A stretch of 64,000 nucleotides of DNA from Actinomycetales bacterium SN12 (GCA_002837415.1 PJCV01000001.1:1-64000); one strand, 5' to 3'; positions 53,794 to 62,994 are shown, numbered from the stretch's first letter. A program made the numbers and translations. The notes: generated from the sequence alone by a model not told the origin.

Positions 53794-55158
53794 ATGACGA
53801 CATCGCCGCGAGTTGCTGTAGACGACCGGGTTCCGGCTCCCGCCGGATCTGTCCTCGCGATCCGCGGCGGCAGACCGCTGCGCGGACGCGTCGATGTCAA
53901 GGGCGCCAAGAACCTCGCCACGAAGGCGATGGTCGCGACCCTGCTCGGTGAGACGGCGAGCACGCTGCGCGATGTCCCCGACCTCAGCGACGTCGCCGTC
54001 GTCCGGTCGCTGCTCGAGGTGCACGGCGTGACCGTCACCGAGGGTGACGAGCCCGGTTCGCTGATCCTCGACCCGAGCGACGTCGAATCGGCCCACTACG
54101 AGGAGATCGACGCGCACGCCGGCGCGTCGCGCATCCCGATCCTGTTCTGCGGGCCTCTGCTGCACCGGCTCGGTCAGGCGTTCATCCCCGACCTCGGTGG
54201 ATGCCGGATCGGCGACCGGCCGATCGACTTCCACCTCGACGCGCTGCGCAAATTCGGGGCGGTCGTCGAGAAGCAGCCGAGCGGCATCCGTCTCTCCGCA
54301 CCCAACGGTCTCAAGGGCGCGAACATCCACCTGCCGTACCCGAGCGTCGGCGCCACCGAGCAGGTGCTGCTGACGGCCGTGCGCGCCAAGGGCGTGACCG
54401 AGCTGCGCAACGCCGCCATCGAGCCCGAGATCATGGATCTCATCGCCGTGCTGCAGAAGATGGGCGCCATCATCTCGTACGAGCCGAACCGGGTCATCCT
54501 CATCGAGGGTGTCGAGACCCTGAGAGGCTACGACCACCGCGCCATCTTCGACCGCAACGAGGCCGCGTCGTGGGCGTGCGCTGCGCTGGCCACAGACGGC
54601 GAGATCTTCGTCGGCGGCGCCAAGCAGCAGGAGATGCTCACCTTCCTCAACGTCTTCCGCAAGGCGGGCGGCTGGTTCGACGTGCAGGAGGACGGCATCC
54701 TCTTCCGTCGCGACGGCGAGCTCAAGCCCGTCGTCGTCGAGACCGACGTGCACCCGGGCTTCATGACCGACTGGCAGCAGCCGCTGATCGTGGCACTGAC
54801 CCAGGCGCCTGGCCGCTCCATCGTGCACGAGACCGTCTACGAGAACCGCTTCGGTTTCACTCAGGCTCTGGTGAAGATGGGCGCCGACATCGAGGTGCAC
54901 CCGCACGGATTGCAGGACGGACCCCGTCGCGTGCCGCGTCGGGAGCTCGAGCAGGCCGCCGTCATCACCGGCCCCACGCCGCTGCACGCGGCTGACATCG
55001 TGGTTCCCGACCTGCGCGGCGGCTACAGCCACGTGATCGCCGCCCTGACGGCGGAAGGCGAGTCGCAGGTCTCGGGTGTCGACATCCTCAGCCGCGGGTA
55101 CGAGAAGTTCCTCGACAAGCTCCGCGCACTGGGCGCTGACTTCGACGTCGTCCGGTGA
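53794..55158 (+). CDS. murA: UDP-N-acetylglucosamine 1-carboxyvinyltransferase
   Basis: The 454-residue enolpyruvyl transferase starts peptidoglycan precursor synthesis. Elements are LAIRGGRPLRGRVDVKGAKNLATKAMVATLL at the N-terminus, GGCRIGDRPIDFHLDALRKFGA, and the loop CRIGDR region. The usual fosfomycin-target cysteine lies in the family's GGCxIG motif, and here GGCRIGDR is seen at about 131-138. It runs straight into the acyltransferase gene four bases later, and gpsA and ddl follow, giving an envelope operon. Confidence 0.92.
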   Translation: MTTSPRVAVDDRVPAPAGSVLAIRGGRPLRGRVDVKGAKNLATKAMVATLLGETASTLRDVPDLSDVAVVRSLLEVHGVTVTEGDEPGSLILDPSDVESAHYEEIDAHAGASRIPILFCGPLLHRLGQAFIPDLGGCRIGDRPIDFHLDALRKFGAVVEKQPSGIRLSAPNGLKGANIHLPYPSVGATEQVLLTAVRAKGVTELRNAAIEPEIMDLIAVLQKMGAIISYEPNRVILIEGVETLRGYDHRAIFDRNEAASWACAALATDGEIFVGGAKQQEMLTFLNVFRKAGGWFDVQEDGILFRRDGELKPVVVETDVHPGFMTDWQQPLIVALTQAPGRSIVHETVYENRFGFTQALVKMGADIEVHPHGLQDGPRRVPRRELEQAAVITGPTPLHAADIVVPDLRGGYSHVIAALTAEGESQVSGVDILSRGYEKFLDKLRALGADFDVVR

Positions 55159-55162
55159 GCTG

Positions 55163-55912
55163 ATGGCCGCCTCAGAACGCAGCCGCCCCAGTCTCTTCTG
55201 GCCGCTCGCGGCGATCGTGATCCCGCCCGTGTCGCTGCTGGCCAAGGTCACCGTCTCCGGCGCCGAGAAGCTGCCCCGCACGGGCGCCTTCGTGCTGGCG
55301 CCGAACCACTACTCCGAATTCGACCCGCTGATCGTGGCGATGTCGGTGTACCGCGCCGGGCGCCTGCCGCGGTTCATGGCGAAGGACAGCCTGTTCCGCG
55401 CCCCCGTCCTCGGCTGGGTCCTGCGGAAGACGGGGATGATCCCCGTCGCCAGGGCATCATCGGCATCCGGTGCGAAGCAGACGCTCACGCAGTCGCGCGA
55501 CCTGGTCGAGAACGGTCGCGGCGTGATCGTGTACCCCGAGGGGACGCTGACCCGCGATCCCGCGATGTGGCCGATGCGCGGCAAGTCGGGCGCCGTGCGC
55601 CTCGCGCTCACCGGCGACATCCCGCTGATCCCGATGGCGCAGTGGGGCACCCAGCAGATCATGGGGCGCTACCAGAAGGGGCTCAGCCTCTGGCCCCTGC
55701 GCAAGCCAGTGCGCGTGCTGATCGGCGATCCGGTGGATCTGTCGGACCTGCGCGGCCGCGCCGGTGAACCGGGTGTGCTGAACATCGCGACCGAGCGTCT
55801 GATGGCCGCCATCACGGCCCTGCTCGAGGAGCTGCGCGACGAGAAGGCCCCGGAGAAGCGCTGGAACCCGGGCGACCACGGTCAGAAGGAGACGGGCCGC
55901 CTTGATTCATAA
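55163..55912 (+). CDS. 1-acyl-sn-glycerol-3-phosphate acyltransferase family (PlsC-like)
   Basis: The 249-residue acyltransferase has the catalytic HX4D motif in APNHYSEFDPL (about 47-57), the substrate-binding GVIVYPEGTLTRDPAMWPMRGKSG block near 120-142, and PLIPMAQWGTQQIM. It probably acylates lysophosphatidate for membrane phospholipid synthesis. Its position next to gpsA, which makes the glycerol phosphate backbone, supports that. The C-terminus overlaps gpsA by 11 bases. Confidence 0.9.
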   Translation: MAASERSRPSLFWPLAAIVIPPVSLLAKVTVSGAEKLPRTGAFVLAPNHYSEFDPLIVAMSVYRAGRLPRFMAKDSLFRAPVLGWVLRKTGMIPVARASSASGAKQTLTQSRDLVENGRGVIVYPEGTLTRDPAMWPMRGKSGAVRLALTGDIPLIPMAQWGTQQIMGRYQKGLSLWPLRKPVRVLIGDPVDLSDLRGRAGEPGVLNIATERLMAAITALLEELRDEKAPEKRWNPGDHGQKETGRLDS

Positions 55913-57038
55913 GCGCACACCGCAGCCCTCCGGCACTCGTGCCGCCGTGATCGGCGCCGGCAGCTGGGGCACCACCTTCGGCAAGATCCTCTCGGATGGC
56001 GGCGCCCAGGTGACGATGTGGGCGCGTCGGCCGGAGCTCGCGCAGGAGATCGCCGAGGCGAAGCGCAACTCGAAGTACCTGCCCGGCATCAACCTGCCCC
56101 GCACCATCGACGCGACGCACGAGCTCGCGCATGCCCTCGACGGCGCGCAGCAGGTGTACCTGTCGGTGCCGAGTCAGACCCTGCGCGAGAACCTGAAGGC
56201 GCTGCGCCCGCTGCTCGCCGGCCAGGACATCCCGATCATCAGCCTGATGAAGGGCGTGGAGCGCTCGTCGGGTCTGCGGATGAGTCAGGTGATCGAGCAG
56301 GAGCTGGGATGCGATCCGGATCGGATCGCCGTGGCATCCGGACCCAACCTCGCGCTCGAGATCGCGCGAGAGCAGCCCACCGCAGCCGTGATCGCCTCCC
56401 GCAGCCAGGAGACAGCGGATGCGGTGGCGCGCACCGCCCGCAACCGCTACTTCCGCTCGTTCGTGAACACCGACGTCATCGGCACGGAGTTCGGCGGCGT
56501 GCTGAAGAACCTCATCGCGGTCGCCATCGGCATCGTCGACGGCGTGGGGTACGGCGAGAACACCAAGGCGTCGATCATCACCCGCGGTCTGGTCGAGATG
56601 ACCGACTTCGCAGTGGCGAATGGAGCCCGCCCCGAGACGCTGCAGGGTCTGGCGGGACTCGGGGATCTGATCGCGACGTGCCAGTCGCCGCTGAGCCGGA
56701 ACAACACCGCCGGGCGGCTGCTCGGGCAGGGGTACAGCTTCCACGATGTGGTGAAGCAGATGAATCAGACCGCGGAGGGTCTCGCCTCGGTCGCTCCCAT
56801 TCTCCAGCTCGCACACGAATCAGAAGTGCACATGCCCATCGTGCAGCAGGTGAAGATGGTGCTCGACGGGCGGATGGACCCGCGTGATATCGCGCCGCAC
56901 CTGACCACCGACGACGACACTCCGCAGGAGGAGATGACCAATCATGGACAAGCAGACGGTGGTGGTGCTCTTCGGCGGGCGTTCCAGCGAGCACTCGATC
57001 AGCTCCGCAACGGCGGGCGGGGTTCTGGCGGCGATTGA
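55902..57038 (+). CDS. gpsA: Glycerol-3-phosphate dehydrogenase [NAD(P)+]
   Basis: The 378-residue enzyme makes sn-glycerol 3-phosphate. NAD-binding AAVIGAGSWGTTFGKIL lies at about 13-29, LMKGVERSSGLRMSQVI and GPNLALEIA in the middle, and the catalytic lysine region GGVLKNLIAVAIGIVDGVGYGENTKASIITRGLVEM at 195-230. The TTG at 55902 follows AAGGAG. The protein is about 35-40 residues longer than usual: after APHLTTDDDTPQEE the chain continues 32 residues into the ddl gene, producing a 95-base overlap that may reflect a lost stop codon. Confidence 0.93.
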   Translation: MIHKRTPQPSGTRAAVIGAGSWGTTFGKILSDGGAQVTMWARRPELAQEIAEAKRNSKYLPGINLPRTIDATHELAHALDGAQQVYLSVPSQTLRENLKALRPLLAGQDIPIISLMKGVERSSGLRMSQVIEQELGCDPDRIAVASGPNLALEIAREQPTAAVIASRSQETADAVARTARNRYFRSFVNTDVIGTEFGGVLKNLIAVAIGIVDGVGYGENTKASIITRGLVEMTDFAVANGARPETLQGLAGLGDLIATCQSPLSRNNTAGRLLGQGYSFHDVVKQMNQTAEGLASVAPILQLAHESEVHMPIVQQVKMVLDGRMDPRDIAPHLTTDDDTPQEEMTNHGQADGGGALRRAFQRALDQLRNGGRGSGGD

Positions 57039-58026
57039 TCGCGATCGCTACAACGTGATCCCGGTCGGGATCACCCGCGAGGGCGCGTTCGTGCTCGAGC
57101 AGGATGACCCCGCGAAGTTCGCGCTGGATGCGGCGAACATGCCGGAGGTGCGCGACAACGGCACGCGGATCCGGTGGCCGGAGGCCGGTGGCGACCGCGT
57201 GCTGCGCGTCGTCGCGCCCGATGGCTCGCTCGTCGAACTCGCTGCCGTCGACGTGGTGCTGCCGATCCTGCACGGCACGCACGGTGAGGACGGCACGATC
57301 CAGGGCTTCTTCGACATCCTCGAGATCCCGTACGCCGGCGGCGGAGTGCTCGACTCGGCAATGTGCATGGACAAGCACTTCATGAAGGTCGCACTCGAAT
57401 CCGAGGGCATCGCCGTCTCGCCGTGGGTCACGGTTCGCCAGCGCGCCTGGCAACAGGATTCGGCGCCGCTGCGCGCCGCGATCGCCGAGCTCGGCCTGCC
57501 GCTGTTCGTCAAGCCCGCCCGGGCGGGATCCAGCGTGGGCGTGTCGAAGGTCGAGACCCTCGGCGAGCTCGATGCGGCTCTCGAGGTTGCCTTCGCGGAG
57601 GACGAGAAGGTGCTCGTCGAGACGGGCATCGTCGGCCGGGAGATCGAGGTCGCGATCCTCGAGACCGCCGACGGAGTGCGCGCATCGCTGCCGGGTGAGA
57701 TCGTGCTCACCTCGCGCGGCTTCTACGACTTCGAGGGCAAGTACCTGGGCGGGGAGGGCGTCGACGTCGTCTGCCCGGCGGAGATGTCGGATGCCGAGAT
57801 CGCGGCCGTGCAGCAGATCGGCGTGCGCGCATTCGAGGCGGTCGACGGCAAGGGCCTCGCGCGGGTGGACGTGTTCCTCGCAGCCGATGGCGAGATCGTC
57901 GTGAACGAGCTGAACACCATGCCCGGTTTCACTCCGATCTCGATGTTCCCGAAGTGCTGGATCGCGTCGGGCCTGAGCTACGGCGAGCTGATCACCGAGC
58001 TGATTGAGGGCGGCCTGCGCCGCTGA
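56944..58026 (+). CDS. ddl: D-alanine--D-alanine ligase
   Basis: The 360-residue ATP-grasp ligase makes the D-Ala-D-Ala dipeptide of peptidoglycan. It shows VVVLFGGRSSEHSISSATA at the N-terminus, PILHGTHGEDGTIQGFFDI, the ATP loop FVKPARAGSSVGVSKV, and ARVDVFLAADGEIVVNELNTMPGFTPISMFPK with the metal-binding E-x-N. The Y of the vancomycin-sensitive ligases is consistent with LDLNYxE-like context, not with a D-Lac type. AGGAGGAG precedes the ATG. The first 32 codons lie inside the 3' end of gpsA in another frame. Confidence 0.95.
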   Translation: MDKQTVVVLFGGRSSEHSISSATAGGVLAAIDRDRYNVIPVGITREGAFVLEQDDPAKFALDAANMPEVRDNGTRIRWPEAGGDRVLRVVAPDGSLVELAAVDVVLPILHGTHGEDGTIQGFFDILEIPYAGGGVLDSAMCMDKHFMKVALESEGIAVSPWVTVRQRAWQQDSAPLRAAIAELGLPLFVKPARAGSSVGVSKVETLGELDAALEVAFAEDEKVLVETGIVGREIEVAILETADGVRASLPGEIVLTSRGFYDFEGKYLGGEGVDVVCPAEMSDAEIAAVQQIGVRAFEAVDGKGLARVDVFLAADGEIVVNELNTMPGFTPISMFPKCWIASGLSYGELITELIEGGLRR

Positions 58027-58029
58027 GCC

Positions 58030-58111
58030 GCGCTGGGCCCCTGACCTCCGCTGGGTCCCTGACCCCCGCTGGGTCCCTGACCCCCGCTGGGTCCCTGAGC
58101 TTGCCGAAGGG
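58030..58111. repeat. Tandem 18-bp repeats ending in an inverted copy of the dispersed element
   Basis: Units of CCGCTGGGTCCCTGACCC start at 58048, 58066 and 58084, with a degenerate one before. The last continues into GGGTCCCTGAGCTTGCCGAAGGG-type sequence (58089-58111), the reverse complement of the dispersed repeat with two changes. It fills the gap between the convergent ddl and DUF3515 genes. Confidence 0.93.
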
Positions 58112-58591
58112 CTAGTCGGTCAGCTCGTCAGGGGCCGTGCAGGCGCTCTCCGCATCGATCATCCGCACGCCGGAGACGATGCCCGGGCTGGTGAGCACAT
58201 CGTTGGCGCTGACGACCTCGGTGTCGACGAAGACCTGCACGGCAGGACTGCGGCCATAGGTGGTCATGCGCATGCGGGGGGCCTCTGATTCATCGACGAG
58301 CCAGTCGATGCCCTCGAGGGTCACGCACTGCAGATCCGCGGTCGGCCCGGGAACGGCGACGCCGCACGTCAGGATGACGCTCGTCTTCCCGTTCGTCCCG
58401 TACGCCCCGGTGGCCTGCGCGTCGGTCCAGCGGCGGTCCTGCCCGGCCACGCTCTGCGGGAGGCGCACGGTCACCTCGGCGCATGCCGGGTCGTTCGCGT
58501 CGGCGGCCGGGGTCAGGGCGACGGTGGTCGAGCAGCCGGTGAGGGCGAGCATCGCCGCCGCACCGGTGATCAGGGCGAGACGGCGCAGCAT
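58112..58591 (-). CDS. DUF3515 lipoprotein
   Basis: The 159-residue protein has a signal with lipobox LALTGC (cysteine at 20) and a domain with VTVRLPQSVAGQDRRWTDAQATGAYGTNGKTSVILTCGVAVPGPTADLQCVTLEGIDWLVDESEAPRMRMTTYGRSPAVQVFVD, the DUF3515 signature. The family is actinobacterial and is usually next to thiL and ddl, as here. Function unknown. The start is predicted leaderless. Confidence 0.9.
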   Translation of the reverse strand: MLRRLALITGAAAMLALTGCSTTVALTPAADANDPACAEVTVRLPQSVAGQDRRWTDAQATGAYGTNGKTSVILTCGVAVPGPTADLQCVTLEGIDWLVDESEAPRMRMTTYGRSPAVQVFVDTEVVSANDVLTSPGIVSGVRMIDAESACTAPDELTD

Positions 58592-58597
58592 GATTCC

Positions 58598-58607
58598 AGG
58601 CTACCGT
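58598..58607. promoter_or_regulatory. Overlapping divergent -10 hexamers of the DUF3515 gene and thiL
   Basis: TAGCCT on the minus strand (58603-58598, six bases before the ATG at 58591) and TACCGT on the plus strand (58602-58607, seven bases before the ATG at 58615) share two base pairs. Confidence 0.55.
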
Positions 58608-58614
58608 TGTCGGC

Positions 58615-59619
58615 ATGGCATCCGGCTCCGACGACGACCCGCGCATCGGCGACATCTCGGAGGGAGCGGTACTGCGCGCCATCCTCGCGCGCACCGCACC
58701 TGCTGCGCACGCCGTGCTCGGTCCGGGTGACGACGCGGCAGTGATCACCGCTCCGTCGAGATCCGTCGTCGCCACCGCGGACACCCTGGTCGAAGGGCCG
58801 GACTTCCGCCTGGCCTGGTCGACCGGCTACGACCTCGGCTGGAAGTCGGCTGCGGTGAACCTCTCCGACATCGCCGCCATGGGCGCGGTGCCCACCGCCC
58901 TGCTCGTGTCGCTCGCCGTGCCCGCCGGCACCCGGCTGTCGTTCGTCGAGGCGATGGCCGACGGCTTCCGGGAGTGCTGCGCTCAGCTGGCACCGGGATG
59001 CTCGGTCGTCGGCGGTGACCTCACGGTCTCGGAGCTGCTGATGATCGCGGTCACGGCGCTGGGCGATCTCGGCGGGCGCTCCGCGGTGACGCGCGCCGGA
59101 GCGCGGCCCGGCGACGTCGTCGCCCTCGCGGGGGATCTCGGCGTGGCCGCCGCGGGTCTCGGGCTGCTGTTCGCCCGCTTCCGCGACGGTGCGACCCCGG
59201 TGCCGGTCGATCGCTCAGCTCTGGATGCCGTGCAGCAGCGTGCCCTCGATCGGCAGCTGCGGCCGGTGCCCCCGCTCGCGCTCGGACCGATCGCGGCGGA
59301 TGGCGGAGCAACGGCCATGATGGACGTCTCCGACGGCCTGGCACTGGACGGCTCTCGCATGGCGGATGCCTCCGGTGTGACGATCGCGCTCTCCGGCTCC
59401 GCGCTGGACGCGCTGGCGTTCGGGGGCGATCGCGGTCGGGCGCTGGGTGGGGGAGAGGATCACGGCCTGCTGGCGACCTTCGCTCCCGGTGAGGTCCCCG
59501 ACGGCTTCACGCCGATCGGCCAGGTGCTCACTCGCGGGGACGCGCCGGTGCTCGTCGACGGGGAGCCGGTCGCCGAGTCGGGGTGGGACCCGTACCGCGA
59601 CTGGGATCACGCGCGCTGA
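58615..59619 (+). CDS. thiL: Thiamine-phosphate kinase
   Basis: The 334-residue enzyme phosphorylates thiamine phosphate to thiamine diphosphate, the cofactor used by IlvB elsewhere in this window. Family motifs are LGPGDDAAVI (about 40-49), SAAVNLSDIAAMGAVPTALLVSLAVP, GGDLTVSELLMIAVTALGD, and the C-terminal DVSDGLALDGSRMADASGV. The leaderless hexamer supports this ATG. Confidence 0.94.
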   Translation: MASGSDDDPRIGDISEGAVLRAILARTAPAAHAVLGPGDDAAVITAPSRSVVATADTLVEGPDFRLAWSTGYDLGWKSAAVNLSDIAAMGAVPTALLVSLAVPAGTRLSFVEAMADGFRECCAQLAPGCSVVGGDLTVSELLMIAVTALGDLGGRSAVTRAGARPGDVVALAGDLGVAAAGLGLLFARFRDGATPVPVDRSALDAVQQRALDRQLRPVPPLALGPIAADGGATAMMDVSDGLALDGSRMADASGVTIALSGSALDALAFGGDRGRALGGGEDHGLLATFAPGEVPDGFTPIGQVLTRGDAPVLVDGEPVAESGWDPYRDWDHAR

Positions 59620-59638
59620 CAGCGCAGCGCGTGCGGCG

Positions 59639-60214
59639 TCAGGCCTGCTCGCCCGACGGCTCCGCCCACCACACGCGGGTGTCCCCGTACGCCTTCTCCC
59701 TCAGCAGAGTGAGGCCGGCGGCATCGAGGTCGGGTGGCGTCGCCCGCTTGCCGCGCTCGATGACGACCACGGCGTCCTCCGACAGCAGAGCCGCGAGCGC
59801 GACCAGGTCTGCCGTCATGGCCGCGTCGTCGAGATCGTACGGCGGATCGATGAACACGAGATCGAACGGACCCTGCGCTCGTGAGAGGTAGGCCCGGACG
59901 GCGCTCTGATGCACCTTCGCCGCCGGCTCCGCGCTCATGGCCTTGGCGACCACGGTGACGTTGCGGCTGACGATGTTCGCCGCCGTGCGGGAGATCTCGA
60001 CGAGATCGACGCGCTGGGCGCCCCGGCTCCATGCCTCGAGTCCGAGCGCACCGCTGCCGGCGTACAGGTCGAGCACACGGGCACCGTCGATGGCATCCAT
60101 CGACTCCAGCGCTCCGAAGAGCGACTCGCGCACGCGGTCGCTGGTGGGGCGGGTGCCGGCGCCCGGCACGTCCAGGCGTGCGCCACGCGCGGCGCCGGCG
60201 ATGATCCTCGTCAC
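59639..60214 (-). CDS. rsmD: 16S rRNA (guanine-N2)-methyltransferase RsmD
   Basis: The 191-residue methyltransferase modifies G966 of 16S rRNA. It has RIIAGAARGARLDVPG at the N-terminus, DRVRESLFGAL, the SAM loop LDLYAGSGALGLEAWSRGA, and the catalytic DLVFIDPPYD (NPPY type). A GTG at 60214 is preferred over one at 60232 because TATCGT (60226-60221) ends six bases before it, giving a leaderless start and the typical N-terminus. Confidence 0.9.
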   Translation of the reverse strand: MTRIIAGAARGARLDVPGAGTRPTSDRVRESLFGALESMDAIDGARVLDLYAGSGALGLEAWSRGAQRVDLVEISRTAANIVSRNVTVVAKAMSAEPAAKVHQSAVRAYLSRAQGPFDLVFIDPPYDLDDAAMTADLVALAALLSEDAVVVIERGKRATPPDLDAAGLTLLREKAYGDTRVWWAEPSGEQA

Positions 60215-60220
60215 CCGATC

Positions 60221-60226
60221 ACGATA
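60221..60226 (-). promoter_or_regulatory. -10 hexamer of leaderless rsmD promoter
   Basis: TATCGT, six bases before the GTG at 60214. Confidence 0.45.
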
Positions 60227-60257
60227 CGACACGGCGGTCGATGTCTCCGGCGCTCCC

Positions 60258-60263
60258 TAGACT
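60258..60263 (+). promoter_or_regulatory. -10 hexamer of leaderless recG promoter
   Basis: TAGACT, six bases before the ATG at 60270. Confidence 0.5.
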
Positions 60264-60269
60264 CGAACC

Positions 60270-62441
60270 ATGTCCTTCGAGCTCGACACGCCGCTGACGA
60301 CCGCCGTCGGCGCGTCCACGGCCAAGACCCTCGAGAAGGCGTTCCGGATGACGAGCGTCGGGGATCTGCTGGGACACTACCCGCGACGCTATGCGGATCG
60401 TGGTGAGCTGACCCCGATCCTGGAGCTGCCGATCGGCGAGACCGTCACCATCGTCGGCGAGGTCATCTCGGCAACTGCCCGCGAGATGCGCAACCGACGC
60501 GGCGCGATGCTCGAGGTCGTCATCGGCGATGGCGTCGGGCAGATGTCGCTGACATTCTTCGCGAAGAACCTCGGTCAGGCGGAGTGGCGCAGGAAGGAGC
60601 TGTCGCTCGGGCGCCGCGGCATCTTCTCGGGCAAGGTCGGGATGTTCAAGGACAAGGTGCAGTTCGCGCATCCCGATTACCAGCTCTTCGACGACACCGA
60701 GAGCGCCTACCGCCAGGCGGATGCCCTGCAGGACGTTCCCATCCCGATCTACCCGGCGACCTCGGCGATGCAGAGCTGGCAGATCGCGAAGCTGATCGGC
60801 ATCGTGCTCGACCAGCTCGGGGACGTACCCGACCCGCTCTCCGACGACATCCGCGCTCGCGAGGGACTGCTCACCGCACGGCAGGCGCTCGACGCCATCC
60901 ATCGTCCGCGGCGCAGGGGCGACATCGAACCGGCCGTTCGCACGCTGCGCATGCACGAGGCGCTCGTGCTGCAGACGGCGCTGCTGCAGCAGCGCATCCA
61001 GGTGCGCTCGCTCACCGCCACCCCGCGTACGGCACGTGCCGGAGGGCTTCTCGAGCGCTTCGACGCGACGCTGCCGTTCACTCTCACGCCCGACCAGCAG
61101 CGCGTCGGGGCGGAGATCGCGGCCGATCTGAGTGCCGATCGGCCGATGAACCGGCTCATCCAGGGCGAGGTCGGCTCGGGCAAGACCCTGGTCGCGCTGC
61201 GGGCGATGCTCCAGACGGCTGAATCCGGGGGTCAGGCCGCGCTCATCGCCCCCACCGAGGTGCTCGCCGCGCAGCACCTCCGCTCGATCACGAAGATGCT
61301 CGGCCCCGACATGGCGGCCGAGCTCATCCCCACGCTGCTCACCGGTCAGATGTCCGCGCCGGCACGGCGCAAGGCGGCGCTGCGCGTGGCATCCGGGCAA
61401 TCGCTCATCGTCATCGGCACGCACGCGCTGCTCTCCGAGAAGACCACCTTCGCCGACCTGGCGCTCGTCGTCGTCGACGAGCAGCACCGGTTCGGCGTCG
61501 AGCAGCGCGAGATGCTGCGCGCGAAGGGCACCGCGCCGCACGCGATCGTGCTGACCGCGACCCCCATCCCGCGCACGGTCGCGATGACGGTGTTCGGCGA
61601 CCTCGACACCTCCGTCATCCGCTCGATGCCGGCGGGGCGTGCGGGGATCACGAGCCACGTCGCACCGCTGGCCGAGCATCCGGAGTGGTTCCAGCGGGTC
61701 TGGGGGCGCGCTGCCGAGGAGATCGCAGAGGGTCGGCAGGTGTTCGCCGTATGCGCGGCCATCGACACCGCGAAGGACTCGGTCGAGGTCGATGACCAGC
61801 CGCCGCCGGACGTCGAGGGCAAGGGCCCGCGCTGGGGTGTGGTGCAGCTCGAGCAGCTGCTCGCCACGCATCCGGTGCTGGGAGGCGTGCGTCGGGCCGT
61901 GCTGCACGGCAAGATGCCGGCGGAGGAGAAGGATGCCGTGATGCGCGCGGTCGCGCGCGGGGAGATCGACCTGCTCATCGCCACGACGGTGATCGAGGTG
62001 GGCGTCGACGTGCCGAACGCCTCGACGATGGTGATCATGGATGCCGATCGGTTCGGCGTCTCGCAGCTGCACCAGCTGCGCGGTCGTGTGGGCCGCGGTG
62101 AGCACGCGGGCCTCTGCCTGCTGGTCACCGACGCTGAGGGCGGCTCTCTGGCGCGCGAGCGCGTCGAGGCGGTCGCCGCCACTCTCGACGGATTCGAGCT
62201 GGCCGAGGTCGACCTCGAGCTGCGCGGTGAGGGCGACGTGCTCGGGGCCGCGCAGGCGGGCGTGAAGTCGTCGCTGCGGCTGCTGCGGGTGGTGAAGGAT
62301 GCCGGGCTCATCGCCTACGCGCGCGATATCGCCGCCGACATCCTCAAGGACGACCCGATGCTCGTCGAGCATCCCGGTCTGCGCGTTGCGATCGCCGGCC
62401 GGGTGAGCGAATCGGATCGGGCGGCCCTCAGCAAGAACTGA
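60270..62441 (+). CDS. recG: ATP-dependent DNA helicase RecG
   Basis: The 723-residue branch-migrating helicase processes stalled forks and Holliday junctions. The N-terminal wedge/OB domain includes GDLLGHYPRRYADRG. The helicase domains show QGEVGSGKTLVALRAM (Walker A, about 302-317), VVVDEQHRFGVEQRE (DEQH box), LTATPIPRT, and the C-terminal QLRGRVGRGEHAGLCLL (motif VI). The length is typical of actinobacterial RecG. It is divergent from rsmD. Confidence 0.95.
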   Translation: MSFELDTPLTTAVGASTAKTLEKAFRMTSVGDLLGHYPRRYADRGELTPILELPIGETVTIVGEVISATAREMRNRRGAMLEVVIGDGVGQMSLTFFAKNLGQAEWRRKELSLGRRGIFSGKVGMFKDKVQFAHPDYQLFDDTESAYRQADALQDVPIPIYPATSAMQSWQIAKLIGIVLDQLGDVPDPLSDDIRAREGLLTARQALDAIHRPRRRGDIEPAVRTLRMHEALVLQTALLQQRIQVRSLTATPRTARAGGLLERFDATLPFTLTPDQQRVGAEIAADLSADRPMNRLIQGEVGSGKTLVALRAMLQTAESGGQAALIAPTEVLAAQHLRSITKMLGPDMAAELIPTLLTGQMSAPARRKAALRVASGQSLIVIGTHALLSEKTTFADLALVVVDEQHRFGVEQREMLRAKGTAPHAIVLTATPIPRTVAMTVFGDLDTSVIRSMPAGRAGITSHVAPLAEHPEWFQRVWGRAAEEIAEGRQVFAVCAAIDTAKDSVEVDDQPPPDVEGKGPRWGVVQLEQLLATHPVLGGVRRAVLHGKMPAEEKDAVMRAVARGEIDLLIATTVIEVGVDVPNASTMVIMDADRFGVSQLHQLRGRVGRGEHAGLCLLVTDAEGGSLARERVEAVAATLDGFELAEVDLELRGEGDVLGAAQAGVKSSLRLLRVVKDAGLIAYARDIAADILKDDPMLVEHPGLRVAIAGRVSESDRAALSKN

Positions 62442-62454
62442 GGGCACGATGTCA

Positions 62455-62460
62455 TAGGCT
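62455..62460 (+). promoter_or_regulatory. -10 hexamer of leaderless coaD promoter
   Basis: TAGGCT, six bases before the GTG at 62467. Confidence 0.45.
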
Positions 62461-62466
62461 GAAGGC

Positions 62467-62964
62467 GTGAATTCTCGGATCGCCGTCGTTCCCGGATCGT
62501 TCGACCCGCCCACGCTCGGGCATCTCGACGTGATCTCGCGGGCTGCCCGCCTCTATGACGAGCTGCACGTGCTGGTCGTGCACAACCCCGGCAAGGAGGC
62601 GATGCTCCCGATCGCGCAGCGACTGAGCCTGCTCGAGCAGTCGATCGCCGAGGCCGGCGTCGAGGGTCACATCATCGTCGGGTCGTGGAGCATGGGCCTG
62701 CTCGTCGACTACGCCCGCGATGTCGACGCCGGAGTGCTGGTCAAGGGCATCCGCTCGCAGGTCGACGTCGCATACGAGTCGCCGATGGCGATCGTGAACC
62801 GTCACCTGGCCGACATCGAGACGGTGTTCCTGCTGCCCGATCCCGCCCACGCCATGGTGTCCAGCTCGCTGGTGCGTCAGGTTGCCGCCCTCGGCGGCGA
62901 CGTCTCGCCATTCGTGCCGCCCGTCGTCGCGTCCTTCCTCGACACGGGAGCCCGCGGGCTCTGA
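62467..62964 (+). CDS. coaD: Phosphopantetheine adenylyltransferase
   Basis: The 165-residue nucleotidyltransferase makes dephospho-CoA. The signature [19 protein letters not shown] (about 9-27) contains the TxGH motif, followed by [20 protein letters not shown] and the C-terminal [17 protein letters not shown]-like [15 protein letters not shown]. The GTG start has a leaderless-type hexamer. Confidence 0.95.
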   Translation: MNSRIAVVPGSFDPPTLGHLDVISRAARLYDELHVLVVHNPGKEAMLPIAQRLSLLEQSIAEAGVEGHIIVGSWSMGLLVDYARDVDAGVLVKGIRSQVDVAYESPMAIVNRHLADIETVFLLPDPAHAMVSSSLVRQVAALGGDVSPFVPPVVASFLDTGARGL

Positions 62965-62994
62965 GTCGTTCGGCCCCCGTCCATCTGCGACCGG

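Noticed and set aside
60233-62513. Long minus-strand open frame antisense to recG
   Set aside because: recG has all helicase motifs in the plus frame; the antisense product is low-complexity His/Arg/Asp-rich sequence typical of GC-rich shadows.
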